From the NCBI GenBank assembly GCA_022797375.1, contig JAAWKM010000004.1, positions 1 to 52,479 of the forward strand: 52,479 bases of DNA, given 5' to 3'. The translations under genes and the position numbers were made by a program. Source of the DNA: Lachnospiraceae bacterium. Lineage in GTDB: Bacteria; Bacillota; Clostridia; Lachnospirales; Lachnospiraceae. This document shows positions 7,344 through 16,185 of the stretch, piece by piece. Each line of letters opens with the position of its first letter. Position 1 is the first letter of the stretch. The notes under the pieces were generated by a model. That model was given only the letters and a program-made list of their open reading frames with translations, was not told where the DNA came from and did not search any database.

Positions 7344-8108
7344 ATGCAGAAATGGTTTAAGAAAATGGGACTATCCATACTGATGGGGTTCTGCTTATTT
7401 GCAATTCTGGCAGGTGGTGCACATGCAATCATGTGGGCAAAGGCAGAAAACTCTATACAATCTGTTACTATTAAAATAGGCACGGAAAAAATAAACAAAA
7501 GGACATATTCCATGAAACAGGGCAGCAGTAAAAAAGTCCGTCTTTTGGCAATGCCGGAAAAATCCAAAGTCAAGGCAAAATACTATTCCAGCAAAAAGAA
7601 CATAGTATCAGTCAGTAAAACGGGTGTGCTGAAGGCGGAAAAGGCAGGAACAGCAAAGATAACCGCTACAGTCAGTGGAAAGGAAAATTTCCAGAAGAAA
7701 ATTTGGTTTAAGATAAAGGTGATAAATCAGAACCATTCTGGTAAAAAGAAAGAAATACCAGTTACACTTACAGTTGGTGGGAAGACTTTTACAGCTAAAT
7801 TCTATGATAACAAGACAACGGAGGCGTTATTAGAAGAAATGCCAATGACTCTTTCAATGAAAGAGCTAAATGGCAATGAAAAATATCATTATTTTGATGT
7901 GGAGTTCCCGGCAAAGGAAACTTCACCAAAGCAGATCCAGGCAGGGGAAATCAAGTTGTATGGAGAAGATTGTCTGGTTGTGTTTTATAAGACACATACA
8001 ACTTCATACCAGTATACGTCCGTTGGTTATGTGGAAGATGTGCCAGGATTTGTGAAAGCAGTGGGAGACGGGAATGTAACTGTTACATTTCAAAGTTTGT
8101 CTGGATAA
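7344..8108 (+). CDS. Secreted BIG2 / cyclophilin-like fold protein
   Basis: 254 residues from ATG 7344, chosen because GGAG (7332-7335) lies 8 bases upstream and the frame then starts with a Sec signal peptide (Lys/Lys-rich N-terminus, hydrophobic ILMGFCLFAILAGGAHA). Residues about 36-125 form a bacterial Ig-like (BIG2) domain (KGSSKKVRLLA, VSVSKTGVLKAEKAGTAKI). Residues about 140-250 match the small cyclophilin-like fold family (VTLTVGGKTFTAKFYDN, GEIKLYGEDCLVVFYK, GNVTVTF). That family has no demonstrated proline isomerase activity here. It is probably a surface or secreted ligand-binding protein. The gene is divergent from, and probably regulated by, the LysR gene. Confidence 0.8.
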   Translation: MQKWFKKMGLSILMGFCLFAILAGGAHAIMWAKAENSIQSVTIKIGTEKINKRTYSMKQGSSKKVRLLAMPEKSKVKAKYYSSKKNIVSVSKTGVLKAEKAGTAKITATVSGKENFQKKIWFKIKVINQNHSGKKKEIPVTLTVGGKTFTAKFYDNKTTEALLEEMPMTLSMKELNGNEKYHYFDVEFPAKETSPKQIQAGEIKLYGEDCLVVFYKTHTTSYQYTSVGYVEDVPGFVKAVGDGNVTVTFQSLSG

Positions 8109-8136
8109 TTTATCACACAAAAAAATTTACAGTTAT

Positions 8137-8226
8137 AATTTTGGGTCTGCCAGAAGACAGCAGGGTTTCCCAACACAGAATAACTGGAAATTAGTTGCAA
8201 ATGGAAAATGGAAGTGGTACAATTAA
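8137..8226 (+). pseudogene. Possible C-terminal gene remnant
   Basis: A 29-codon open tail ends in TAA with the protein-like ending NNWKLVANGKWKWYN. It lies in another frame just downstream of the cyclophilin-like gene and has no start codon or ribosome site of its own. The aromatic, Trp-rich ending resembles the last residues of some secreted proteins, but the family is not recognised. Confidence 0.25.
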
Positions 8227-8287
8227 TCCTAAAAATTTGGAATGATATTGAGAAAAATAAAATTATTATACGGTACAGGGAGATATT

Positions 8288-9205
8288 ATGAAAGATATGG
8301 CAGGAATTCCCGGATTCTGCTTTATAAAAGCGGAAAACATTACAAAGGGTTTATCAGGTGACAAGAAGTACTATTTAGAAACAGAAAAGGGAGATTGCTT
8401 TTTAGCAAGGATTACTGAATCTAAGAAATATAAGCAGAAAAAAGCTTTATATAAGTTATTGCAAAAAATAAGCAAAAATGATATACCTATGCCTATGCCG
8501 GTAAACTTTGGTTATTGCAAGAATAAAAATGAAATATATACACTGCTGTCATGGGTGGATGGGAAAGATGCTGAAAAAGTTTTGCCAGGACTTTCACGTG
8601 GGGAACAATATTGTTTAGGTGTAAGAGCTGGCAGAATTTTGAGAAAACTTCACAATAATAATGAGATAAAATGCAGTGAGGATTGGCAAACCCGGTATTT
8701 TTCAGTAATTGGGCCCAGATTACTGGCTTTCAAAAATGAAAATATATCATTTGATGGGAGTGTCCAGATACTTGAATACCTTGAAACGAATAAGCGTTTC
8801 CTTGCAAACCGTCCTCAGACATTTCATCATGGGGATTTCCATTTGGGGAATATGGTTATTGGTAATAAATGGCAGCTTAGTGTGATTGACTGGGATACGG
8901 CTGACTTTGAAAATATTGGTGATCCGTGGTATGAGTTCAACCGGACAAGCATCCAGGTACCTGCTTTTGCAACAGGGCAGATTGATGGCTATTTTGAAAA
9001 CAGTATTCCAGATGTATTTTGGAAACTGTTTACTTTTTATATCGCAGGAAGTGCTATCACTTCGATTGTCTGGGCTAAATATTCCGCACCTGAATGTATG
9101 GCTGGGATTATGAAGCTGAATATGGATATTGTCCGTTGGCACGATGGAATGAAAAATCCAGTTCCTATTTGGTATGATAAAAGTTTAAAGTATTATAATG
9201 CATGA
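8288..9205 (+). CDS. Phosphotransferase of the APH/choline kinase fold (first of a pair)
   Basis: 305 residues. The protein-kinase-like catalytic signature is complete: the Brenner motif HGDFHLGN (181-188, catalytic Asp183) and the metal-binding DWD (201-203). An N-lobe with FLARI (Lys replaced by Arg at the usual ATP-binding strand) and KLLQ helix precedes it. Members phosphorylate small hydroxylated compounds such as aminoglycosides, macrolides, homoserine, choline or sugars; the substrate is not deducible. AGGGAGA lies before ATG 8288. The next gene, 15 bases downstream, is a second member with only weak resemblance, so the pair is not a recent tandem copy. Confidence 0.85.
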   Translation: MKDMAGIPGFCFIKAENITKGLSGDKKYYLETEKGDCFLARITESKKYKQKKALYKLLQKISKNDIPMPMPVNFGYCKNKNEIYTLLSWVDGKDAEKVLPGLSRGEQYCLGVRAGRILRKLHNNNEIKCSEDWQTRYFSVIGPRLLAFKNENISFDGSVQILEYLETNKRFLANRPQTFHHGDFHLGNMVIGNKWQLSVIDWDTADFENIGDPWYEFNRTSIQVPAFATGQIDGYFENSIPDVFWKLFTFYIAGSAITSIVWAKYSAPECMAGIMKLNMDIVRWHDGMKNPVPIWYDKSLKYYNA

Positions 9206-9220
9206 AAAGGAGAACCAGGT

Positions 9221-10138
9221 ATGGAAGAAGGCAAAATTTTATTAAAATTAAAGGAAAACTATGATTATAAAATATCAGGTATTGATTTTTTACGGGATGG
9301 TGGTGGAACTACTTATATTGTAAATGGCGAAGAACAAAAGTTTTTCTTAAAAATCGCAGGTAAAGCTTTTCATAATACTATCCGGCAATCTGTAGATATT
9401 GTATGTTATCTTTCCAGAAAAGGTTTTCCAGTTCCTAATATTATTGAAACAAAACTGGGAATGCCAATGTTGGAAGTCCGTGAACAGGGGCAGGAGTATC
9501 TGCTTATTTTATATGAATACATTGATGGAAAAGAACCTGATCTCTGCACATGTGGGGAAAAAGCAGGCAAACTGGCTGGATGGCTTCATAAATTACTTCT
9601 TGGTTATAAAGGTACATTGATAGAACGGGATTACCATTTTTTTGTTGGACGTTATGTTGAAATACTCCGTAGAAAAAACTATCCTCTTGCAGATACTTAT
9701 GCTTATATTGGAGCAAAATTTTGGGAACGTGTTAAAGATTGTCCTGTAAGCGTCTGCCATGGCGACATGCACCGTGGAAATCTGTTGGAAACAGCAGATG
9801 GTAAGATATATCTGCTTGATTTTGATACAATTTGCATTGCACCACGTATGTTTGATGTGATGGTTATGTGTGACATGACAGATTATTTTAATTTACAGCC
9901 TGCGGATATTATAACGACAAAAACAGTCTACAAAAATTTTTTAGCAGGCTACACTCATCATATTAATTTGACAGAAGCGGAACGTGAATCTTTTAATGAT
10001 TGGATAGTTATCCGCCATTTTCAGTTACAAGCAACCATTGTTGAAATGTTTGGTATAGATTGTATTGACAATGATTTCGTTGACAGGCAGCTACAATGGA
10101 TTAGAAGCTGGGAAGAACAGTTGTGTGCCAAACCATAA
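9221..10138 (+). CDS. Phosphotransferase of the APH/choline kinase fold (second of a pair)
   Basis: 305 residues. Catalytic motif CHGDMHRGN (179-187, Asp182) and DFD (200-202). The N-lobe has a Gly-rich loop DGGGTTYIV and the strand KFFLKI with the expected ATP-binding Lys. Architecture is that of aminoglycoside phosphotransferase or homoserine kinase-like enzymes. It follows the first phosphotransferase by 15 bases (ribosome site AAAAGGAG) and shares its operon, suggesting that the two act on related substrates or in series. A hairpin at 10326-10370 ends the unit. Calling it an antibiotic resistance gene would go beyond the evidence. Confidence 0.85.
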   Translation: MEEGKILLKLKENYDYKISGIDFLRDGGGTTYIVNGEEQKFFLKIAGKAFHNTIRQSVDIVCYLSRKGFPVPNIIETKLGMPMLEVREQGQEYLLILYEYIDGKEPDLCTCGEKAGKLAGWLHKLLLGYKGTLIERDYHFFVGRYVEILRRKNYPLADTYAYIGAKFWERVKDCPVSVCHGDMHRGNLLETADGKIYLLDFDTICIAPRMFDVMVMCDMTDYFNLQPADIITTKTVYKNFLAGYTHHINLTEAERESFNDWIVIRHFQLQATIVEMFGIDCIDNDFVDRQLQWIRSWEEQLCAKP

Positions 10139-10325
10139 AAGCAAAATACAGTTTGCTGTCTGGCAGGAGTGTAAGGATATATTTTTTATTAATTGTATGG
10201 ATATGGTGCCATTGATATTATTTTTACTTATAAGTGGTTTACAGGTGAAAGAATGATTTTAAGGTGTATTGTATGCCTGGTGTTCACAGCCATACTCTTG
10301 ATAAATCTATATTATTATATTATAA

Positions 10326-10370
10326 ATGCCCTTAGCTGTGTATAGAAAATTCATGCATGGCTAAGGGCAT
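10326..10370 (+). terminator. Terminator after the phosphotransferase pair
   Basis: Perfect 11-bp arms atgcccttagc (10326-10336) and gctaagggcat (10360-10370), a 23-base loop, then TTTTGCTG. About 190 bases of apparently empty sequence separate it from the second phosphotransferase. Confidence 0.6.
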
Positions 10371-10377
10371 TTTGCTG

Positions 10378-10464
10378 TATCCAGGCAAGGAGTATGGCAT
10401 GATTATTGACTATATTGGTATTCGTGACAATATGCGTGAGGCAATGAATATATTGGTAATTTGA
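10378..10464 (+). pseudogene. Type I restriction HsdR C-terminal remnant
   Basis: A 28-codon frame reads YPGKEYGMIIDYIGIRDN followed by MREAMN and then diverges to a stop. The segment matches the conserved '(V/I)DYIGI' region near the helicase C-terminus of HsdR restriction subunits as I know the family. Nothing else of hsdR is present on either side, so this is a leftover of a deleted restriction-modification locus. It has no independent start signal. Confidence 0.45.
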
Positions 10465-10554
10465 GGAAGCTTTAATTTAATCTTGCAGCATAAATAAGTG
10501 GTCATAAGACAGGCAGCATCCCTAATAAAATAGAAAAAAAGGAGTGACAGACAG

Positions 10555-10818
10555 GTGACACTTGAAGAATTATCTGAACTAAAGAATATTCCAATCATGG
10601 AACTCCGGAGAGAAGAACTGTCATATGCAGGGGAGACCATAATAGATTCATCAAAAAGACCAGACCAGCGTGTGAAGTCTTTCCTGGAGCAGATAAAAAA
10701 CCCTTTTGCGCAGAATGTAGGGGAATATATCCTGCAGGTTGGATATATGGAGGGGGCAAAGGACACACTGGATGACCGTATGGTGCTGCTTGCCAGAAAG
10801 CAGTCCAGCATTGTGTAA
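10555..10818 (+). CDS. DUF6870-like small protein ahead of the recombinases
   Basis: 87 residues, GTG start at 10555 with GGAG at 10541-10544. The sequence (MTLEELSELKNIPIMEL..., then RVKSFLEQIKNPFAQNVGEYILQVG) fits the short DUF6870-type family that is regularly encoded just upstream of large serine recombinases in Clostridia mobile elements, recognised from memory. It is a possible recombination-directionality or regulatory factor, but the function is unproven. It is separated from the first recombinase by 186 bases. Confidence 0.7.
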   Translation: MTLEELSELKNIPIMELRREELSYAGETIIDSSKRPDQRVKSFLEQIKNPFAQNVGEYILQVGYMEGAKDTLDDRMVLLARKQSSIV

Positions 10819-11004
10819 TAGTCCTATGCTACGCCCATTACTTGAAGCAGAAACCGCCTGCTGTGCAGGTCATCCGCACGTTTATAAAACATGGAGAGCG
10901 TGGTGTGGTTTTGTCAGGACTGGGCTAGCAGGAATCCTGATAAAAAAGATTATGCCCTATAGGACAGGTAATGCTGATGAATCATAAACCAGGAGGAATA
11001 CAGG

Positions 11005-12705
11005 ATGGAAGCAAAAGATTTTTATAATGTGGCAGTCTATCTCCGTCTGAGCAGGGATGATGAACCGGATAACGGCAGTGCAGAGAGCAACAGTATCCGT
11101 TCCCAGCGTGATATGATACGTTCTTATATACGTAAACAGGAAGACATGGAGATTTATGACATCTATGTAGATGATGGATGGACAGGGGCAAATTTTGACA
11201 GGCCTTCTTTCAAGCGGATGATGGAGGATATAGAAGCTGGACATATTGACTGTGTGATTGTAAAGGACTTATCCAGATTTGGACGGGATTATATTGAAGC
11301 CGGGAGGCTGGTTCAAAAAGTCTTCCCGGCTTTTTCTGTGCGGTTTATAGCACTGAATGATAACTTTGATTCGCTTACAGCAGACTTTAATGGGAAAATG
11401 CTGGTACTGCCGGTTAAGAACTTTGTCAATGATACTTATTGCAGCGATATTTCTAAAAAAGTCAGAAGCCACCAGCAGGTCAAAAGGGAAAGAGGAGATT
11501 TTATTGGTGCTTTTGCTGTGTACGGCTACCGCAAGGACATGAAAAATATAAACCATCTGCTTATAGATGAGTATGCCGCCAGGATTGTGAGGAAGATATT
11601 TGCATGGAAAATAGAAGGGCTTAGTAATATTGCCATAGCGGAAAAACTGGATGGGATGGGAGTTTTCCCGCCAATGGAATACAAGAAGTCGCAGGGAGAG
11701 AAGTTTTCTACCGGGTTTGTTACCAATATAAAAACAAGGTGGTCAGCAGTTGCGGTTAAGCGCATACTTACTAATGAACTGTATACAGGAATGATGGTCC
11801 AGGGGAAGAGTGAAAAGGCCAGCCACAAAGTAAAGCGTCCAGTAGAAAAGCCCAGAGAGGAATGGGTGCGGGTGGCAGATACACATGAGGCGGTGGTAGC
11901 AGCAGAGGATTTTGAAATAGTCCAGAAACTGCTTGCTGTAGACACAAGGGCATCTGCTGGGAAAGCCATATGCCATATGTTTACTGGTTTCCTCTTCTGC
12001 GGGGACTGCGGGAAGCCAATGATCAGGCGGGTAAACCGGTACAAAGGTACAGAAAAGGTGTATTTTATATGTTCTACAAGAAATAAAGGATTGGGCTGTA
12101 CCAGACACAGTATACCAGAGGAGGAACTGGAACATCTTGTGCTGTCAGGCTTGCAGCAGCAGCTGGCGTTGTTTTTGGATAAAAGCCATGTGTTGGAACA
12201 GATTGGGCAGATAGAGATACAGTTTGCTGAAATAGCAGTCTTTGATAAAGAAATCCGGAGACTCCGGGAGGAGCAGGAGAAATATATGTCCCTGCGTACT
12301 GGACTTTATGAAGATTTGAAACAGGGAATCATTACAGAGACAGATTTCCGGGACTTCGGGCAGATATACGAAACACAGTTCCAGGAAGCAGAAGAGGCAG
12401 TAAGACGGCAAGAGGAGGCATTACGGAATCTGTTCCAGGCAGGGGTATCTGCAGGGGCGGGGCTGGAAAAGATGAAATCTACGCTGGAAATTACGGAACT
12501 GGACCGGGATGTCCTGGTAACTTTTGTCAGCCGTATTCTTGTGTATGAGGATAAGAGGGTATTTCTGGAACTCCGGGCAAAGGACATGTTTACAAATGTC
12601 CTGATGCTGGCAGGTTTTACCAGGAACAATGAAAATGGAAATGATGGCTGCAGCATGGATGTGGATATGCCAGTGATACTACAGAAGGGAAAGGAGGTAT
12701 CATGA
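11005..12705 (+). CDS. Large serine recombinase 1
   Basis: 566 residues. N-terminal resolvase catalytic domain (about 8-160) with YLRLSRDD and nucleophile Ser16, plus the conserved DLSRFGRD. It is followed by the recombinase domain (about 170-290), a zinc ribbon with FCGDCGKPM and a distal Cys pair (about 333-375), and a Glu-rich coiled coil (about 400-480). This is the complete layout of integrases such as TnpX or phiC31. It is the first of three consecutive recombinase genes (the next starts one base after its stop). AGGAGG precedes ATG 11005. It probably catalyses excision and integration of the element. Confidence 0.95.
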   Translation: MEAKDFYNVAVYLRLSRDDEPDNGSAESNSIRSQRDMIRSYIRKQEDMEIYDIYVDDGWTGANFDRPSFKRMMEDIEAGHIDCVIVKDLSRFGRDYIEAGRLVQKVFPAFSVRFIALNDNFDSLTADFNGKMLVLPVKNFVNDTYCSDISKKVRSHQQVKRERGDFIGAFAVYGYRKDMKNINHLLIDEYAARIVRKIFAWKIEGLSNIAIAEKLDGMGVFPPMEYKKSQGEKFSTGFVTNIKTRWSAVAVKRILTNELYTGMMVQGKSEKASHKVKRPVEKPREEWVRVADTHEAVVAAEDFEIVQKLLAVDTRASAGKAICHMFTGFLFCGDCGKPMIRRVNRYKGTEKVYFICSTRNKGLGCTRHSIPEEELEHLVLSGLQQQLALFLDKSHVLEQIGQIEIQFAEIAVFDKEIRRLREEQEKYMSLRTGLYEDLKQGIITETDFRDFGQIYETQFQEAEEAVRRQEEALRNLFQAGVSAGAGLEKMKSTLEITELDRDVLVTFVSRILVYEDKRVFLELRAKDMFTNVLMLAGFTRNNENGNDGCSMDVDMPVILQKGKEVS

Positions 12706-12706
12706 C

Positions 12707-14413
12707 ATGGCCCGTACTTCTAAAAAGAAAAAAACGGAACAGATACCTGTTTCCAGGCATTTCCATGCAGGGATTTATGCAAGGCTCTCCGTGGATGGCA
12801 CAAAGGCTTGCGGACAAAATAATTCTTTGCAAACCCGGAAGAATGAATCCATTGACACACAGATTGCTGTTGCAAAGCAGTATCTGAAAGAACACCCAGA
12901 GATGGAACTTTATGACTGTTATACAGATTTGGGTAAAACCGGGACAAATTTTAAGCGGGAAGGGTTTGAGCGTATGATGCATGACGTGCGGAGGAAATGC
13001 ATTGACTGTGTGATTGTCAAGGATTTGTCCCGGTTTGGCAGAAACCATATTGAGACAGGAAATTATATCCAGAAAATTTTCCCCTTTATGGGTGTCCGCT
13101 TTATTGCCATTACAGATGGGATTGATACCTTTGAAACAAAATCTGGCACGGATGAAATGGCAGTTAATCTGAAAAACCTTGTAAATGAGATGTATGCCAA
13201 AGATATTGCGGAAAAAGTAAGGTCCAGTAAACGCAGCCACCAGGAGCGGGGAAGTTATACAGGAGGGATTCCTCCATATGGATACCAGGCGGAATGGATA
13301 AACGGGAAGAAATGCCTTTTTATTTGTCCAGAAACATCAGGGATTGTCCGTGACATCTATGATATGTACTTGTCTGGAAAGAATATGCGTCAGATTTCCA
13401 GGGTGCTGTATGACAGGGGAATCCACCGGCCAGGCTTATATAGAAAGACAGGGCATGTGTACCAGCAGGAAGGGGAAGTCCTGGAACAGTGGACTGCCGC
13501 AACGGTAAAGCTGGTTCTGACAAATCCCGTATATATGGGCTGTCTGGTACAGAGGACAGCCTGTGTAAAACAATATAATCTGGGAAACCATAATGATGTT
13601 GGTGGCAGGGACTACACTATCAGGCAGAAAACCCATGAACCTCTTGTCAGTGAGGATGTATTCTTCCAGGTGGCTGCCATGTTTGAAAAGCTGGCGGCAA
13701 AATACTGCAATACAGATGGTTTTTCTAAGAAAGTACGGCTTGGTGAAGATATTTATGCTGGTGTATTATTCTGTGGTGATTGTGGGAAGCGTATGGTAAG
13801 GGTGGCAAATGCAAAAAAGTTAAGTTCTGGGGATACGGTACGCCATTATGGATATTACTGCCCGTCTTCCCGCAGGCTGGATGATTTACAGTGTCCAGCA
13901 AAGAGCATAAATAAGAATTTGCTGGATGAACTGGTAAAGACGGCCATGCATCAGGAGTTTGCCTTGTCAGGTTTGAGTCAAGGCAGACTGGTAAAGGAGT
14001 GTGGAAAGCAGGCAGAGGAACAAAAGCGGCAGCTCAGGCAGGAAATGGTCCAGTGTGGAAAACATCAGGAGGTTATAAAAAAGAGAGGAAGTGAACTGTA
14101 TTTAAAGTACCATTACGGCAGTCTTTCTCTGGAAGGATTCCAGCAAATGAAAAAGGAAAACGAAAAATTTATACAAGAAATGGAAGAAAGGAAAGAGGAA
14201 TTACAACATAGGCTGGATAGAACAGAGCAGGAGTTAAAGGAAAAAGGAAAGTTTCTGCGAAACCTTATGAAGTGCAATGAAAAGACAGAACTGACAAAAG
14301 ATGTCATACATGTATTAATTAGCCGGATTGATGTGTATGCTGGCCACCGGGTGAAAATAACCTTTGCATTCCGCATGAATGGCCTGTTGGTGAAAGGAGG
14401 CAGGAAATCATGA
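12707..14413 (+). CDS. Large serine recombinase 2
   Basis: 568 residues. Catalytic domain with YARLSVDG (nucleophile Ser28) and DLSRFGRN, recombinase domain, zinc ribbon FCGDCGKRM...CPSS...C, and a long coiled coil (about 425-520). The start is one base after the stop of recombinase 1 and its 3' end overlaps recombinase 3 by four bases, so the three are translationally coupled. Sequence divergence between the three copies is large, which argues for distinct, retained roles rather than recent duplication. Confidence 0.95.
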   Translation: MARTSKKKKTEQIPVSRHFHAGIYARLSVDGTKACGQNNSLQTRKNESIDTQIAVAKQYLKEHPEMELYDCYTDLGKTGTNFKREGFERMMHDVRRKCIDCVIVKDLSRFGRNHIETGNYIQKIFPFMGVRFIAITDGIDTFETKSGTDEMAVNLKNLVNEMYAKDIAEKVRSSKRSHQERGSYTGGIPPYGYQAEWINGKKCLFICPETSGIVRDIYDMYLSGKNMRQISRVLYDRGIHRPGLYRKTGHVYQQEGEVLEQWTAATVKLVLTNPVYMGCLVQRTACVKQYNLGNHNDVGGRDYTIRQKTHEPLVSEDVFFQVAAMFEKLAAKYCNTDGFSKKVRLGEDIYAGVLFCGDCGKRMVRVANAKKLSSGDTVRHYGYYCPSSRRLDDLQCPAKSINKNLLDELVKTAMHQEFALSGLSQGRLVKECGKQAEEQKRQLRQEMVQCGKHQEVIKKRGSELYLKYHYGSLSLEGFQQMKKENEKFIQEMEERKEELQHRLDRTEQELKEKGKFLRNLMKCNEKTELTKDVIHVLISRIDVYAGHRVKITFAFRMNGLLVKGGRKS

Positions 14414-15972
14414 GGAAACAGAAAGAGAGTGGCGGGAGTAAAGATGCAGTGGATATTATCCGTATTGCAATCTATATACGTCTTTCTAAAGCGGATAATG
14501 GTAAAGTGCAGGAAGAAAGCAATAGTATCTCAATGCAGCGTATTTTGATAAGAAAGTATATCACTTCCAAATTTACTTCCTGCCAAATAACAGAGTATCA
14601 GGATGATGGTTTTCCGGGAACGGATTTCAACCGTCCGGGAGTGCAGAAGTTGCTGGAAGATGCCAGAAATGGAAAATTTGACTGTGTGGTTGTGAAAGAT
14701 TTTTCAAGGTTTGGCAGGGATTATATAGAAGTAGGTTCTTATCTGGAGCAGATATTTCCTTTTTTGGGAATCCGTTTTATTTCTATTAATGACCATTATG
14801 ACAGTGCCAGTTATCAGGGAAGTACCACAGATTTGGATGTAAATTTCAGAAATCTTCTCTATGACTTGTATAGTAAGGATTTATCACAGAAAGTGAAAAC
14901 CTCGTTGCGGGCAAGAAAGGAGGGTGGACAGTATATCAGCGCTAATGCCCCTTTTGGCTATGAAAAAGCCCCAGATGACAGGCATATGCTTGTCATTTGT
15001 GAGGATGAGGCGGCGGTCGTCCGAAAGATTTTTTCACTTGCCCTGCAGGGGGTTACTTCCTCACAAACGGCAAGGAAGTTGAATTTGGAAAATGTTCCTG
15101 CTCCAATAGAGTTTAAAATAAGAAAAGGAAAAACTTCCAGAAAGCCAAAGGGGGATAAGTTTTATTGGAATAATAGTGTAATTTGCAGTATTTTACGCAA
15201 TCCAGTGTATGCCGGGGATTTAGAATATGGCAAGACAGAAAAAGAACAGGTGGGAGGCCGCGGTATTCTGAAGGCAAGGACAGAGTGGAAAGTTATCAGA
15301 AACCACCATGTCCCTGTTATTTCGCGGGAAGACTTTGAAGCGGTCCAGAAAAACAGGGGAAAAAGCCATAGAAAAGGAAAGAAAAGCAGGCATCCGCTGA
15401 TTGGAAAGGCAGTGTGTGGCTGCTGCAGGCATAACCTGCAGGTAAGGGAAGGATTGAATCCTTATTTTACCTGTTATAACCGGTATATGGCTGGACTGGA
15501 GGGGTGTGTCATTAAAGTCAATGCCATGTTTCTGGAACAGGTGGTTTTGTTCCGTCTGGAGCAACATAAGGAAAGCAGGCCTTTTCTGGAAGAACAGAAT
15601 CCTGCAACAGAAGAAACTGGCAGGTACCAGCAGGGTTTCAAAGAGAAACGCGATGGGCTGTTGCGGGATTTGAGACAAGCAGAGAGGGAGTATGGCAGGC
15701 TAAAGCAGGAGCATTATAAAAATTACGAGTTATATTCTCTTGGAAAACGTGCAGAGTTCCATTCACTCCGCACAGACATGGAAAAACAGCGTGAAGCCAT
15801 TCAGAAGCTACAGGAACAGGTTTTCAAGGCAGATGAACAGGTTCATAAGGCAGAAACGGGAAAATTCATTATAGATGAAGATGCCGGGCTGGCATCTGGA
15901 ATTATAGAGCAGTATATTGATGAAATAGTAATATATGATGAGAAAAATATTGAAATCAAATGGAAAGTGTGA
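14410..15972 (+). CDS. Large serine recombinase 3
   Basis: 520 residues. Catalytic domain with YIRLSKAD (nucleophile Ser26) and DFSRFGRD, recombinase domain, a zinc ribbon of altered spacing (CGCCRHNL...C...C) and a shorter coiled coil. It overlaps recombinase 2 by ATGA. It is the last gene before the right junction of the integrated element: only a miniature repeat element (16021-16185) separates it from a beheaded subtilase gene. With its two partners it resembles multi-recombinase systems in which more than one serine recombinase is needed. Confidence 0.95.
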   Translation: MRKQKESGGSKDAVDIIRIAIYIRLSKADNGKVQEESNSISMQRILIRKYITSKFTSCQITEYQDDGFPGTDFNRPGVQKLLEDARNGKFDCVVVKDFSRFGRDYIEVGSYLEQIFPFLGIRFISINDHYDSASYQGSTTDLDVNFRNLLYDLYSKDLSQKVKTSLRARKEGGQYISANAPFGYEKAPDDRHMLVICEDEAAVVRKIFSLALQGVTSSQTARKLNLENVPAPIEFKIRKGKTSRKPKGDKFYWNNSVICSILRNPVYAGDLEYGKTEKEQVGGRGILKARTEWKVIRNHHVPVISREDFEAVQKNRGKSHRKGKKSRHPLIGKAVCGCCRHNLQVREGLNPYFTCYNRYMAGLEGCVIKVNAMFLEQVVLFRLEQHKESRPFLEEQNPATEETGRYQQGFKEKRDGLLRDLRQAEREYGRLKQEHYKNYELYSLGKRAEFHSLRTDMEKQREAIQKLQEQVFKADEQVHKAETGKFIIDEDAGLASGIIEQYIDEIVIYDEKNIEIKWKV

Positions 15973-16020
15973 GAAACCCAGTATTCTCCGCCTGGTATTG
16001 TTTTGATTTTGCAATAGTTT

Positions 16021-16185
16021 GTTACTATTCACAGCTACGCTGTTCATAGTAACTAGCAGTGCTTTCAGCACTGTTTATGTACACATTTTGCACAAAAAAC
16101 GTGCAAAATGGCACCGAAGAACTCGTATTTTTGACGAAAAAAACGTGTCAGAAATCCCCGGATTTAATTGACTGTGAATAGTAAC
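16021..16185. mobile_element. 165-bp miniature inverted-repeat element with 8-bp duplication
   Basis: Terminal inverted repeats gttactattcacag (16021-16034) and ctgtgaatagtaac (16172-16185) are exact. They are flanked by the direct repeat aatagttt at 16013-16020 and 16186-16193, a probable target-site duplication. The interior is non-coding and contains smaller palindromes (agtgctttcagcact, tttgcac...gtgcaaa). Related ends occur at 80-97 and 33138-33151. It probably depends on a transposase from elsewhere. Confidence 0.75.

Noticed and set aside
8288..10138. Calling the two phosphotransferases aminoglycoside resistance genes
   Set aside because: Only the fold and catalytic motifs are visible. 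The family also includes kinases for homoserine, choline and sugars.
12617..13240. A 207-codon minus-strand open frame
   Set aside because: It lies antisense to recombinases 1 and 2, has Cys/His/Phe-rich shadow composition and no ribosome site.
80..16185. An exact 18-base direct repeat (80-97 and 16168-16185) as attL/attR of a 16-kb element
   Set aside because: The repeat is the terminal sequence of a miniature element family (also at 33138), and at 16168-16185 it lies inside an element with its own duplication, about 150 bases left of the subtilase break.
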